From the NCBI RefSeq assembly GCF_052060035.1, contig NZ_JBPOEA010000001.1:186001-250000 (forward strand): 64,000 nt of DNA, written 5' to 3'. Source of the stretch: Fodinibius sp052060035 (lineage in GTDB: Bacteria; Bacteroidota; Rhodothermia; Balneolales; Balneolaceae). Within the stretch, counting starts at the first letter, position 1. Each line of letters begins with the position of its first letter. Below the pieces are notes generated by a model that worked only from the letters and a program-made list of their open reading frames with translations, was not told the DNA's origin and searched no databases. Both the position numbers and the translations under genes were made by a program. Positions 21,988 to 32,174 of the stretch are shown in pieces.

Positions 21988-24429
21988 TTATTCCTCCGCA
22001 GGGATAAAGCTCATAGTTTTAAACTGATTTTCGTCAAAAAAAGTACTGTCTTGATACAAAAATTTATACTGACCGTTCAGCCAGCTTTCGGTTTGATCCC
22101 CATAATATTCTGAAAGTGGGTTTCCGGATTGCCCCGTTGGATTGATAGACCAACTTTTGCTTACGTCAGAAAAATCAATAATACGTCGAATAGAGGGTCC
22201 CAGCACCATTTCGTAGGGATTATTCCAACTGTATTCCCCGTTGTTGATGCTCATGTCATGCCCGTTTACGGGATGTGGCCCATTATTAAGCAAGTTATTA
22301 ACGATCAATTTCAATGCTTGCGGGGCATTGGGATCTTTGGCGGCTTGCCCAAATAACTGAGGCTCAAAAGTGATAGTATGCAACTGCCCCCATCGCCATT
22401 CAAAGGGCTGGTTGCCGTAATTCTGCTGTAGAAAGTTGATAGCTTCGCCCATGCTTTTTTTAATGATATCGTCGCGGGTTTCGATTCTATCTTTCGTATT
22501 GATATCATCAAAAAAGCTGCTACCGTTTTGCATAAAGCGGCTGAGTGCACGAATGGGCATTGAAGAGAATCGTACAAAGTTTTCATATCCTGTTTTGCCC
22601 ATTTCGTCTCTAAAAGTGTTTTCAGCAAGATGGATTAAAAAGACATCCATGATAGAAGCCGCCGTTTCCGATTGCTCATACCGAGAATCCCAGTTTTCTA
22701 AGTAGGAAATGGCGGTCTCGTACTGCTGCTGATCACTGTTTTTTAAAACCGGAAGAATGAGTTGTGAGAGATCTTCGGAAAATTTGGAATAGTTATCATT
22801 TTGCATCTGCTGGAACAATGGTGGAGAAAGCTGATCGTTTTCCGTCAGGTATTGTTCTATCCGACTGATGCGGGAATCCGGCTCCCAATACACCGAAATA
22901 TAGTAGGGATAATCACTGTCGACAGGAGAGGTATTTGCGTTGGCTACCCAGCCTCGATCTGGATTAATGATCGTTGGCAGCTGTTCGTCCGGCACATATC
23001 CCTGCCAGTCGTGTTCGGTATTCCAGCCTTCTCGCAATAATATCGGATTTTCATCCCGAATGGGAATATTAGCCATCGACAGCTGGGCAATATTGCCAGC
23101 TTTATCAGCATAGATGAAATTTTGCGCCGGTACTTTAAAGTTATAGGCCCCTTTTTGAAATTCTTCAAACGATTGTGCCCAGTTCATGGTTAAAAGCGCT
23201 TCAATCTCATTGGATACCTCGTAGCCGGTCCACTGCATAGATATAACGCGGTCTTCGGTAAATTTTTGCTCAGGATACACTTCCGAGATCACCGGTCCAT
23301 GGTTGGTGATCTTGCGGGTAAATAGCGTATCATCTGCTCCCTTTATTTTTATGACCTCTTTTTGGATTTCGAACTTGTCATAAACCGCTTCGTTAGCCAG
23401 CGAATCAATAACATATTCGTTGGGGTTTTCGGGATTTACAGCCTCTATAAAAAAGTCGGTATCATCAAGCATGACATTTGTCAGCGACCATGCCAGATGA
23501 TCGTTCTGCCCTAATATTACGATAGGCGCACCGGCCAGCGTTGCTCCAGAAAGGTTTCGGTTGTTGACGCTCAAGTGTGTTTCGTACCACTTGCCCGGCA
23601 TATTCAGTCCCAAGTGGGGATCACCCGCTAAAAGAGGTGCTCCTGTGGAAGACTTTTCACTGCCAACGGCCCAAGCATTGCTTCCGACGTGCGAACCCTG
23701 CCGCCCCATACTTTTATTTAACCGTTCATTTTTTTCGAGCAGTGGCATCAGCGTTTGCGCCCAGTTAGATTCGGTGGTGTTATTTTTGGTTAGAAATCGG
23801 TTGTCGGGCAGCAGCTGGCCGAATTTATCCTCTGAAAGAGTATCTGCAAAATAAGTGTAGTTTAATTCCGATTTCCACGCCAGATTTAACTCCCAAGCCA
23901 TCATACGTGCCATTGCAATAGAATGAGTTGGTGTCCATGGGATGGGTTCCATTTCGGCCAGCGTAAATTGTATAGGCAGACTTTTGGGATTGTTTTTCAC
24001 ATAAGAGTTGACGCCATCCGAATAAGCTTGAAGTATATTTTTCGTGGAATCGGATAAGGTGGGAGCAATTTTTTGGGCCATATCCCAAAACCCCAGGGTA
24101 CGCTGTAGTTCGTCGTAGGGAAGGAGGTCTTTTCCCAAAAATTCGGCAAACCGCCCTTCGGCTGCCATCTGACTTAAGGTCATCTGCCAGAGGCGGTCCT
24201 GGGCGTGGACATATCCCAGCGCATAATACAGATCCTCCATATTATCAGCATAAATATGGGGTACGCCATGGGTATCCCAGTGGATATCAACTTGTTGCTG
24301 GATGCTATCGTGCGTTTGAGTGGATTGATAGTCGGGAAGCGGTCGGTAAAAAGTCCAATAAATGGCCAGACTGCCGATTCCAACAATCAGGATGAGCAGA
24401 AAAAGCGCAATACGTAAAAATTTATTCAT
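21988..24429 (-). CDS. Penicillin acylase family N-terminal nucleophile hydrolase
   Basis: 813 residues. The N-terminal hydrophobic segment (about 5-27) is a signal or anchor, so periplasmic. The alpha part has HWDTHGVPHIYADNMEDLYYALGYVHAQDRLWQM. The cleavage and nucleophile region is GSHVGSNAWAVG with Ser250, which would become the N terminus of the beta subunit, followed by PLLAGDPHLGLNMPGKWYE. It hydrolyses amide bonds of N-acyl compounds; the natural substrate may be a quorum signal or N-acyl amino acid. It is 98 bp upstream of the GH3 fusion, in the same direction, and may be in the same transcript. Confidence 0.95.
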   Translation of the reverse strand: MNKFLRIALFLLILIVGIGSLAIYWTFYRPLPDYQSTQTHDSIQQQVDIHWDTHGVPHIYADNMEDLYYALGYVHAQDRLWQMTLSQMAAEGRFAEFLGKDLLPYDELQRTLGFWDMAQKIAPTLSDSTKNILQAYSDGVNSYVKNNPKSLPIQFTLAEMEPIPWTPTHSIAMARMMAWELNLAWKSELNYTYFADTLSEDKFGQLLPDNRFLTKNNTTESNWAQTLMPLLEKNERLNKSMGRQGSHVGSNAWAVGSEKSSTGAPLLAGDPHLGLNMPGKWYETHLSVNNRNLSGATLAGAPIVILGQNDHLAWSLTNVMLDDTDFFIEAVNPENPNEYVIDSLANEAVYDKFEIQKEVIKIKGADDTLFTRKITNHGPVISEVYPEQKFTEDRVISMQWTGYEVSNEIEALLTMNWAQSFEEFQKGAYNFKVPAQNFIYADKAGNIAQLSMANIPIRDENPILLREGWNTEHDWQGYVPDEQLPTIINPDRGWVANANTSPVDSDYPYYISVYWEPDSRISRIEQYLTENDQLSPPLFQQMQNDNYSKFSEDLSQLILPVLKNSDQQQYETAISYLENWDSRYEQSETAASIMDVFLIHLAENTFRDEMGKTGYENFVRFSSMPIRALSRFMQNGSSFFDDINTKDRIETRDDIIKKSMGEAINFLQQNYGNQPFEWRWGQLHTITFEPQLFGQAAKDPNAPQALKLIVNNLLNNGPHPVNGHDMSINNGEYSWNNPYEMVLGPSIRRIIDFSDVSKSWSINPTGQSGNPLSEYYGDQTESWLNGQYKFLYQDSTFFDENQFKTMSFIPAEE

Positions 24430-24656
24430 AAGTCCGCGAAAATAGTTGATGGTAAATCAGGAATGTAGCAAACATAGCAATTAATGAGTAACGGGGAAAA
24501 GGTTAGTTCGATAAATTGGGATAAAGATGTCTTGCTGTCATTTATTTTAAACAATCTGCGATGTATTATTACTTTAAGTTCGTTGAAAATGCCTCAGAAA
24601 ATCGATACTCTCTTTTATCAATAAACAACAATTAATAGCAATAAATTTTTAGTGAT

Positions 24657-25511
24657 ATGGATATTAAAAAAGTAGCTGTCATTGGCGGCGGTACCATGGG
24701 AAATGGCATTTGTCATGTGTTTGCAATGAATGGCATTCCGGTGAATCTGGTAGAGATGAATCAGGAGCTGGCTGACAAGGCATTGGCGACCATCGAGAAA
24801 AACCTGGAACGGATGGTCAAAAAAGAAAAGATTGATGCGGATCTAAAAGTGCAGACGCTCGAAAACATTGAAACGCATACTGATACGGCTAAAGCTGTTA
24901 GTGACGTGGATCTGGTTGTAGAGGCGGTGCCTGAAAACTTTGAGCTAAAGAAAAAAGTATTTTCAGACGTCGATAAAGCTGCACCGCAAGAGGCGATATT
25001 GGCTTCTAATACATCATCCATATCGATAACAAAGTTAGCTGCAACTACTTCGCGTCCGGAGCGCTTTGTGGGCATGCACTTTTTTAATCCCGTGCCTATA
25101 ATGAAGCTGGTAGAGGTTGTTCGTGGGCTGGATACGGATGCAGATGTTGTGAAAGCAATTGAAGAGACAGCTGAACTTTTAGGCAAGAATCCCGTTGAGG
25201 TGGCTGATTATCCGGGTTTTGTTTCCAACCGGGTGTTAATGCCGATGATCAATGAAGCAATCTATTGTGTCTATGAAGGCGTGGCAGAACCCGAAGATGT
25301 AGATCAAGTAATGAAGTTAGGAATGGCACATCCGATGGGGCCCCTGCGGCTGGCTGACTTTATTGGTTTGGATGTTTGCCTGGATATTTTAAATGTGCTT
25401 TATGAGGGATTCAAAGACCCAAAATATCGACCGTGTCCGCTGTTGGTTAAGATGGTAGATGCCGGCAAGCTCGGGGATAAGTCCGGAGAAGGGTTCTATA
25501 CGCACGAGTAA
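24657..25511 (+). CDS. 3-hydroxyacyl/3-hydroxybutyryl-CoA dehydrogenase
   Basis: 284 residues, the usual length for the short 3-hydroxybutyryl-CoA dehydrogenase. Residues 1-185 form the NAD(P) domain: VAVIGGGTMGNGICHVFA, ASNTSSISIT, RFVGMHFFNPVPIMKLVEVVRG. The C-terminal domain includes DYPGFVSNRVLMPMINEAI and FIGLDVCLDILNVL. It oxidises (3S)-hydroxybutyryl-CoA to acetoacetyl-CoA or reverses this. Diverges from the penicillin acylase gene and ends in a strong terminator. Confidence 0.95.
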   Translation: MDIKKVAVIGGGTMGNGICHVFAMNGIPVNLVEMNQELADKALATIEKNLERMVKKEKIDADLKVQTLENIETHTDTAKAVSDVDLVVEAVPENFELKKKVFSDVDKAAPQEAILASNTSSISITKLAATTSRPERFVGMHFFNPVPIMKLVEVVRGLDTDADVVKAIEETAELLGKNPVEVADYPGFVSNRVLMPMINEAIYCVYEGVAEPEDVDQVMKLGMAHPMGPLRLADFIGLDVCLDILNVLYEGFKDPKYRPCPLLVKMVDAGKLGDKSGEGFYTHE

Positions 25512-25534
25512 AACAATGAGTTTATTTGAATGTT

Positions 25535-25568
25535 AAACCCTCAGGAATCTGTATTCTTGAGGGTTTTT
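25535..25568 (+). terminator. Rho-independent terminator after 3-hydroxybutyryl-CoA dehydrogenase
   Basis: A 14-bp stem with one G-T wobble (25535-25548 with 25553-25566, core AACCCTCA/TGAGGGTT) and loop CTGT, followed by T. It lies 24 bp after the stop. It may also serve the convergent gene ending at 25576. Confidence 0.85.
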
Positions 25569-25575
25569 GTTTTCC

Positions 25576-25896
25576 CTACCAAAACTTCCAATAGTTAAGG
25601 TAGTGTTTAAGGCGATCTATGAAATGTTGGCCTTGGAACCATCCGAAAACAAAGCATATAATTATGAGGGTATAAACAAGTACCGTTGTTAAACTACTGG
25701 CAATAGTCGTTACTGCGTGATAGCCAGAAAGCATATAAATCCCTCCTAATCCTATGCCCGGAAACATCCAGAAAGCTATAATGTTAATTAGCGCAAAGCC
25801 AAGGAAAGCACTTAATAGGGCGTGGGTTAGTCGTTCGGTTAATGTAGGTACCCGTTCGTGATTGCGCTCATCAATATGTAATTCATTCTCACTCAA
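25576..25896 (-). CDS. Small membrane protein of unknown function
   Basis: 106 residues with three hydrophobic segments (about 26-46, 50-74 and 68-90) and aromatic-rich C-terminal tail (YLNYWKFW). Acidic and polar N terminus. No family recognised. Convergent with the 3-hydroxybutyryl-CoA dehydrogenase gene. Coding seems likely because of good codon use and the membrane pattern. Confidence 0.6.
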   Translation of the reverse strand: MSENELHIDERNHERVPTLTERLTHALLSAFLGFALINIIAFWMFPGIGLGGIYMLSGYHAVTTIASSLTTVLVYTLIIICFVFGWFQGQHFIDRLKHYLNYWKFW

Positions 25897-26078
25897 TGCA
25901 GGTCATTTTGTTATTCATCGATTAGTAAGGTTCTAAAAGTTATTGATAAATAAAAAAATCTCCCTGTAGTATTAGCTATTTAGGTGTTGGAAGCTGTAAA
26001 AAAATGTTTCTCGTTTCCATTTTTATCATATTCTTGTTATTTGTTGACGTCTAAACATTTATTGAAAACGGGATTTTT

Positions 26079-29000
26079 ATGGAAAAAATAAAACCACTGT
26101 TACTGATTGTCTTTTGCACGTTGATCACTATTTCCAATGGTCAGGCAGAAGACTTCGAGGATACAATTTTAACTCATCGTTCATTTTCGACTTTTCAAGC
26201 TGATACGGCTGATACTGCTACAACGAAGGAAGCGGATTTGCCACTTAAAGCGGAACGGATTATTGATATCAGCACCTCCGAAGGCACCTGGATGTCGGTT
26301 GATGTAAGTCCCGATGGCCGGCAAATTGCTTTTGATTTGATGGGGGATATTTACACCATGCCGATTTCGGGTGGAGAGGCTAAACAGATTACTGATGGAA
26401 TGGCTTTTGACGCCAAACCAAAATTTAGTCCGGATGGTAAAAATATGCTGTTTACCTCAGACCGAGATGGTTCTGATGAAATATGGTACATAAATTTGGG
26501 AACGGAAGAGTTACATCAAGTGACCAAAGGTAATGATAACCGCTATAATTCAGCTGAATGGACACCAGATGGGAGTTATATTATTGCAGCAAAAGGAGGT
26601 TTGACGAACAAGCTTTGGTTATTCCATAAAGATGGAGGCAGTGGTGTTCAATTTGTTGATGGCCCTGAATCGCTCCGCACTATAGAACCTGCTATTAGTC
26701 CCGATGGACGATTTGTTTATTATTCACAGCGGATGGGAGCCTGGAATTATAACGCACAATTGCCCCAATATCAGTTGGGCGTCTATGATCGCGAGAACGG
26801 TGAAACAAGTACCATAACGTCGCGCTATGGTTCGGCGTTTACCCCGGTTGTTTCGCCTGACGGGAAGTGGTTGGTCTATGGATCTCGGTATGAAGATCAG
26901 ACAGGATTAGTCATTCGCAACCGTGATAACGGCGATGAGCGTTGGCTGGCGTATCCGGTGCAGCGTGATGAGCAGGAGTCGCGCGCTACATTGGGGGTGT
27001 ATCCCGGAATGTCATTTACTCCGGACAGCAAGGAGTTGGTGGCCTATTACGGTGGTAAAATCTGGAGGATCCCGATTGATGGGGGAGAGGTCCAAGAGGT
27101 ACCGTTTAAAGTGGATACAGAAATTGAGCTTGGCCCACGACTGGATTTTAATTATCCCATCAGCGATGAACAGGAGGCTATTGCTACTCAAATAAGAGAT
27201 GCCGTGCCGTCACCGGAAGGAGAAAAGCTCACGTTTACGGTGATGAATAAATTATATGTAATGGACTTCCCGGGTGGTACACCGCGTCGCGTTACGGATC
27301 TGGACGTAACCGAGGCTCATCCCACATGGTCGCCCGATGGCAGATGGATCGCTTTTGCGACCTGGGATAAAGACGAAGGAGGGCATATTTATAAAGTTAC
27401 ACCTGACGGACGAAATCTTCAGCAACTTACCGAGAAAGCGGCAATTTATGGAAATCCTGCCTGGTCTTACAACAGCGATAGAATTGTGTTCTTGAAAGGA
27501 ACTGCTGAAAGTTACCGTGACGGATTAGGTCCCGGGGCTTATTTTGGCTCATTAGATGATATTTTGTGGATTCCGGCTGATGGAGGAGAGGCAACATTGG
27601 TTGCTAAAGCCGACGGACGTACCAATCCGCATTTTATTAAAAGTAATGATCGTATTTATCTCAATGATGATAATACGCTGGTTTCGATTCGTTGGGATGG
27701 TACTGATGAGAAAGAGTATGTGGAGATGACCGGTATTACAACGGCCGGATTTGGGAATCAAAATGGTGTTCCGCACGAAGAGCGTATCCTTCACCCGGTT
27801 TCACCAAAAGAAAATAATCCTCCAAGTGAAGCTTCCCTGATAACTATGGCTCCGGAAGGAGATCAGGCGTTGGCGAAGATCAATAATGAAATTTATGTGG
27901 CTACGGTGCCCAAGGTGGGTAATAAGATTAGTGTATCGGTTGCAAACCCAGATAACGCGCAATTTCCCGCCCGCAAGTTGACTGAAATTGGTGGTCAGTT
28001 TCCCCAATGGAATACGGATGGACGGAAAGTACATTGGTCTATTGGTAACGGGCATTTTGTCTATGACCTGGATGAGGCCAAAGCTTTTGATGATAGCGTA
28101 AAAGCGGCTCAAAAAGCGGAGGAAGAGCAAGAAGCTGAAGATGGCGAACAAGAATCCGAAGAGGATAAGAAAGAGGAGAAACCCGAGGAAAAGAAAACGC
28201 CTGAAAAGTATAGTCCGGAAGAATATGCAGTTGAAGTTGCTTATGATCGAGATATGCCAGAAGGGATTGTGCTATTACGGGGTGCTCGCATCATCACGAT
28301 GGATGGAAGCGAAGTGATCGAAAAGGGAGATATTCTTATTGAGGACAATCGCATCAAAGAGGTGGGAATGAGTGGAACATTGCATGTGCCGTCCGGTGTC
28401 GAACGTATTGATGTATCGGGCAAGACGATTATTCCCGGCCTGGTGGATACCCATGCTCATATGTGGCCGACGTGGGGCATTCACAAAAATGAAATATGGA
28501 ACTATTGGGCAAATCTGGCCTATGGAGTTACAACCACTCGTGATCCACAGACTTCTACCACAGATGTTCTTTCGTATAGCGATATGGTGAATGCCGGAAA
28601 GATGCTTGGTCCACGCGTATATTCGACTGGTCCCGGCATTGGGTACTGGGCGTATAACATTCGCGACCTTGATCATGCCAAGGATGTGATGCGACAATAC
28701 AGCGAATATTATCATACTAAATATATCAAGATGTACCTTGCCGGAAATCGTCAGCAGCGACAGTGGCTGGTGATGGCTGCAAAAGATCAAAAAATAATGC
28801 CTACTACTGAGGGCGGGCTCGATTGGAAGTTGAATCTTAATCAGCTCATTGACGGTTATCCCGGACATGAACACAATTTCCCGGTGTATCCCATTTATAG
28901 CGATGTGGTTGATGTGGTTGCCGAATCTAAAATGGCAGTAACTCCCACCTTGCTTGTTACCTACGGCGGTCCATGGGCCGAGGAGTATTATTATTCTACC

Positions 29001-29525
29001 GAACAGCCCTATCAGGATTCAAAGCTCTCATTCTTTACACCCTATGCCGAGCTTGCATCCAAATCACGAAGACGCGGTTTTTGGGCTACAAAAGATGAAC
29101 ATGCGTTTTACAAACATGCAGAGTTTATAAATGATCTCGTTGAGTCCGGAGGGTGGACTGGTATCGGAAGTCACGGTCAGCTTGAAGGTCTTGGTTATCA
29201 CTGGGAGCTTTGGTCGGTACATGCCGGTGGAATGTCGAATCATAATGCATTGAAAGTGGCAACGATTTTGGGTGCTAAATCCCTGGGACTTGATGAAGAT
29301 CTGGGTTCCATAGAAAAAGGCAAGTTGGCTGATTTGGTTATTTTAAATAAAAATCCGCTGGATGAAATCCGTAATACCAACTCGGTACACTGGGTAATGA
29401 AAAATGGCCGCCTGTATAATGGGGAAACACTCGATGAGATCTACCCCCGAAAACGCAAAGCTCCGGAGCGGTGGTGGGGGAATGATAAACCCGACGCAGG
29501 ACTGCCAGGAATGAAAAATGAGTAA
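26079..29525 (+). CDS. TolB-type beta-propeller fused to an amidohydrolase
   Basis: 1148 residues with a Sec signal (MEKIKPLLLIVFCTLITISNGQA). Residues about 60-670 are WD40-like TolB repeats (several SPDGKxxxF and PDGRxI motifs). A strongly charged Glu/Lys linker at about 680-710 separates this from an amidohydrolase at about 725-1120 with IIPGLVDTHAHMW (metal ligands His792 and His794), a later PGHEHNFP with His, and GSIEKGKLADLVILNKNP at the end. Such fusions are common in Bacteroidota and are annotated as periplasmic amidohydrolases, maybe peptidase-like. Same direction as the threonine dehydratase gene, 42 bp upstream of it. Confidence 0.95.
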   Translation: MEKIKPLLLIVFCTLITISNGQAEDFEDTILTHRSFSTFQADTADTATTKEADLPLKAERIIDISTSEGTWMSVDVSPDGRQIAFDLMGDIYTMPISGGEAKQITDGMAFDAKPKFSPDGKNMLFTSDRDGSDEIWYINLGTEELHQVTKGNDNRYNSAEWTPDGSYIIAAKGGLTNKLWLFHKDGGSGVQFVDGPESLRTIEPAISPDGRFVYYSQRMGAWNYNAQLPQYQLGVYDRENGETSTITSRYGSAFTPVVSPDGKWLVYGSRYEDQTGLVIRNRDNGDERWLAYPVQRDEQESRATLGVYPGMSFTPDSKELVAYYGGKIWRIPIDGGEVQEVPFKVDTEIELGPRLDFNYPISDEQEAIATQIRDAVPSPEGEKLTFTVMNKLYVMDFPGGTPRRVTDLDVTEAHPTWSPDGRWIAFATWDKDEGGHIYKVTPDGRNLQQLTEKAAIYGNPAWSYNSDRIVFLKGTAESYRDGLGPGAYFGSLDDILWIPADGGEATLVAKADGRTNPHFIKSNDRIYLNDDNTLVSIRWDGTDEKEYVEMTGITTAGFGNQNGVPHEERILHPVSPKENNPPSEASLITMAPEGDQALAKINNEIYVATVPKVGNKISVSVANPDNAQFPARKLTEIGGQFPQWNTDGRKVHWSIGNGHFVYDLDEAKAFDDSVKAAQKAEEEQEAEDGEQESEEDKKEEKPEEKKTPEKYSPEEYAVEVAYDRDMPEGIVLLRGARIITMDGSEVIEKGDILIEDNRIKEVGMSGTLHVPSGVERIDVSGKTIIPGLVDTHAHMWPTWGIHKNEIWNYWANLAYGVTTTRDPQTSTTDVLSYSDMVNAGKMLGPRVYSTGPGIGYWAYNIRDLDHAKDVMRQYSEYYHTKYIKMYLAGNRQQRQWLVMAAKDQKIMPTTEGGLDWKLNLNQLIDGYPGHEHNFPVYPIYSDVVDVVAESKMAVTPTLLVTYGGPWAEEYYYSTEQPYQDSKLSFFTPYAELASKSRRRGFWATKDEHAFYKHAEFINDLVESGGWTGIGSHGQLEGLGYHWELWSVHAGGMSNHNALKVATILGAKSLGLDEDLGSIEKGKLADLVILNKNPLDEIRNTNSVHWVMKNGRLYNGETLDEIYPRKRKAPERWWGNDKPDAGLPGMKNE

Positions 29526-29567
29526 TTTTAAAATTCACAATGAATTAATAATGATTCTGATTGTAGT

Positions 29568-30554
29568 ATGAATACGATAAAAATTCCTACGCCCCGCGAA
29601 ATTGAGCAGGCACGAGAAAAACTGGGAGATCGGGTGCGACGGACACCCGTTTGGCAGTGGAAGAGTGATGTAAAAGATCAGTTTTTAAGTGCTCAAACCA
29701 ATGTGTTTTTGAAGTTAGAGCTCTTTCAATATGCCGGCAGCTTTAAGCCACGCGGTGCGCTTATGAATATGCTGAATCTCTCAGAAGAGCAGCTCAAAAA
29801 TGGCGTTACGGCCGTCAGTGCTGGGAATCATGCTATTGCTGTTGCGTTTGCTGCGAAGTCTCTTGGTACTACCGCAAAAGTCGTGATGCCCAAGACAGCT
29901 AATTCATTTCGCGTTGAAAAGTGTAAGTTGCATGGAGCAGCGGTAGAATTAGTTGATGATGTTCATACGGCCTTTCAGCGGGTAAAGGAAATCGAAAAGA
30001 ATGAAAACCGTGCCTTTATTCATCCCTTTGAGGGAGAGCAAACAGCATTAGGCACTGCAACGGTTGGATTCGAATTTGTGCAGGATGTCCCAAACCTTGA
30101 TGCTGTAATTGTTCCTATTGGCGGGGGGGGATTATGTGCCGGCATTGCCTCGGCCGTCAAGCAAATGGTCCCGGATTGTAAGGTATATGGTGTAGAGCCG
30201 GTGGGGGCCGATAGTATGAGTAAAAGCCTAAAAGCAGGTGAACCCGTCGAAATTGATGAAGCTGATACCATCGCCGACAGCCTTGGAGCACCACATGCCG
30301 CACCCTATAGCTTTGGATTGTGTCAGCGTTACGTGGATGAAGTTGTTACCGTTACCGATTTGAAGATGGCCCAGACCATGCGCGTAATGTTTGAAGAGTT
30401 GAAATTGGCTGTTGAACCGGCGGGGGCTTCAGCCCTGGCTGCAGCAACTGGACCGCTTGCTGATGAGGTCATGGATAAAAATGTGGGAATTATTGTCTGC
30501 GGCACTAATATTGACACTGAAAGTTTTCAGACAATACTTGATGATATAAGATAG
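29568..30554 (+). CDS. PLP-dependent threonine/serine dehydratase
   Basis: 328 residues, fold type II PLP enzyme. The PLP lysine lies in YAGSFKPRGAL; AGNHAIAVAFAAK is the substrate-binding Asn loop; IGGGGLCAGIASAV is the phosphate-binding Gly-rich loop; PAGASALAA follows near the end. No C-terminal ACT domain, so this is the catabolic/short type rather than IlvA with regulation. It deaminates threonine to 2-oxobutyrate or serine to pyruvate, or acts on related beta-hydroxy amino acids. Next to a threonine aldolase gene, which supports a threonine-catabolism pair. Confidence 0.93.
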   Translation: MNTIKIPTPREIEQAREKLGDRVRRTPVWQWKSDVKDQFLSAQTNVFLKLELFQYAGSFKPRGALMNMLNLSEEQLKNGVTAVSAGNHAIAVAFAAKSLGTTAKVVMPKTANSFRVEKCKLHGAAVELVDDVHTAFQRVKEIEKNENRAFIHPFEGEQTALGTATVGFEFVQDVPNLDAVIVPIGGGGLCAGIASAVKQMVPDCKVYGVEPVGADSMSKSLKAGEPVEIDEADTIADSLGAPHAAPYSFGLCQRYVDEVVTVTDLKMAQTMRVMFEELKLAVEPAGASALAAATGPLADEVMDKNVGIIVCGTNIDTESFQTILDDIR

Positions 30555-30649
30555 CGTAAAAAGCAAAGCCTCATCTTGAATCCCAATGTGTCGCAACAGG
30601 TTCTGATGCAGGATATACTATCAAATAAATGTAAAAATTATGAATACTG

Positions 30650-31672
30650 ATGATTGACCTACGAAGTGATACCGTAACTACTCCAACCCCTCAAATGCGA
30701 AAAGCTATGGCCGAGGCCGAAGTGGGGGATGATGTCTTTAGAGAAGATCCAACAGTAAATGCTCTTGAAGAGAAGGTTGCGAACATGTTTGGTTTCGAGG
30801 CAGGACTATTCACGCCAAGTGGTACCATGGCTAATCAGTTGAGCATCAATGTATTAACCGGTCAGGGAGATGAAGTCTTGATCGAAGAAACAGGGCACAT
30901 TTTTAACTATGAGTCAACAGCAGCTTCACACCTTTCATCAGTTTTACTTCGTCCGCTGCAAGGAGTGAAGGGCAAACTCTCCGCAGATGTGCTAAAAGAT
31001 ACCATCCGCGGACAAAAAGAATGGGAACCCCGAACGCAGGTTGTTGCATTAGAAAACTCAACGAACAAAGGGGGCGGGTGCTGTTATACAGAGCAGGAAT
31101 TTGCGGCAATAAGCTCGTTTGCTACTCAAAATGGCTTGGCCATCCATCTTGACGGCGCGAGAATTTGGAATGCAATGACAACTACCCAAACAGAGCCCAC
31201 CTTTTTTAGCAGAATTGCCGATACGATGTCGGTGTGTTTTAGTAAGGGACTCGGCGCACCGGTGGGATCCATGATTCTGTCATCCCAAAAAAATATTACC
31301 GAGGCTCGTCGCATGCGCAAGATGTGGGGCGGAGGTATGCGTCAGATTGGGTTGTTAGCCGCCGCGGCAGATTATGCCATCGAACACCATCTGCCAAAGC
31401 TCAAAAAAGATCATCAAAGAGCTCAAGAGCTGGCCAAAGTAATAAATCAATGCTCAGGTCTAAGTATTGATTTGGAGTCCGTAGAGACCAATATTTTGAT
31501 TTTTAACGTAAAGGAAATGGCTGCTGAGGAAGCTGTTGAACAGTTGGCGGATGAAGGCATACAAGTAGTGCCCTTCGGACCAAAAACACTGCGTGCCACT
31601 TTCCATTTTCAGATTGATGATGACGACTTGGCGACCGTCAAAGAAGCATTTGAGAAGCTGTTTAACGGATAA
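30650..31672 (+). CDS. Low-specificity threonine aldolase
   Basis: 340 residues, fold type I PLP enzyme (beta-eliminating lyase family). Start MIDLRSDTVTTPTPQMRKAM is diagnostic, with GDDVFREDPTVNALE, HLDGARIWNA (Asp and Arg contacts to PLP), and FSKGLGAPVGS holding the Schiff-base Lys. It splits threonine or allo-threonine into glycine and acetaldehyde. It ends 4 bp before the stop of the convergent exported protein gene. Confidence 0.95.
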   Translation: MIDLRSDTVTTPTPQMRKAMAEAEVGDDVFREDPTVNALEEKVANMFGFEAGLFTPSGTMANQLSINVLTGQGDEVLIEETGHIFNYESTAASHLSSVLLRPLQGVKGKLSADVLKDTIRGQKEWEPRTQVVALENSTNKGGGCCYTEQEFAAISSFATQNGLAIHLDGARIWNAMTTTQTEPTFFSRIADTMSVCFSKGLGAPVGSMILSSQKNITEARRMRKMWGGGMRQIGLLAAAADYAIEHHLPKLKKDHQRAQELAKVINQCSGLSIDLESVETNILIFNVKEMAAEEAVEQLADEGIQVVPFGPKTLRATFHFQIDDDDLATVKEAFEKLFNG

Positions 31673-31676
31673 AAAA

Positions 31677-32111
31677 CTACTGGCGCTTTTCGTCGCTTTG
31701 ATACGATTGGAACAGTGGGTTGTCACGTCCCACAATCTGTAATTGGTTAAAATCACGAACCCCCAGGTGCAGCCGAATATAAGGACTAACGGCTCTCAAA
31801 AAGTACCAGTAAGCACTTTTCTCCATTTCTTTCCGGTACTCTTCCACAAACTGGTCCAGCTCTTTTTGCGCTTCAAAAGGTGCCCGATAATATTGCGAAG
31901 CCGAAGGCACGTTATAAGTACCCATATCCGTAAGTGCTCCGCCCGAAACCGACCGGCTGTATTGCTGATCTAATTGGATGGGAGTATCAGTTTCTTCATC
32001 CGGCTCAATAGAAATCCGCGTGGAGTCGATTTCCTGCGCAGCCCCATCTTCAGGCACTGCAAACAAAAATCCGCCCAAAACAATGAGCATCAAAAAGTGA
32101 TAAAAATGCAT
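31677..32111 (-). CDS. Exported protein of unknown function
   Basis: 144 residues with a Sec signal (HFLMLIVLGGFLFAVPEDGAAQ; cleavage probably after AAQ-like site). The mature part starts acidic (STRISIEPDEETDTPI) and has an aromatic C-terminal half (FRA/EAQKELDQFVEEYRKEMEKSAYWYFLRAVSPYIRLHLG) with one amphipathic helix. No named family. Minus strand, 63 bp downstream of the aminotransferase stop, so it may not share its promoter. Confidence 0.72.
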   Translation of the reverse strand: MHFYHFLMLIVLGGFLFAVPEDGAAQEIDSTRISIEPDEETDTPIQLDQQYSRSVSGGALTDMGTYNVPSASQYYRAPFEAQKELDQFVEEYRKEMEKSAYWYFLRAVSPYIRLHLGVRDFNQLQIVGRDNPLFQSYQSDEKRQ

Positions 32112-32174
32112 GCTGGTTATTGAATTATTTTTTTATCCAGTAACTATAACAAAAAAACACCCATTTTGTTTTCT

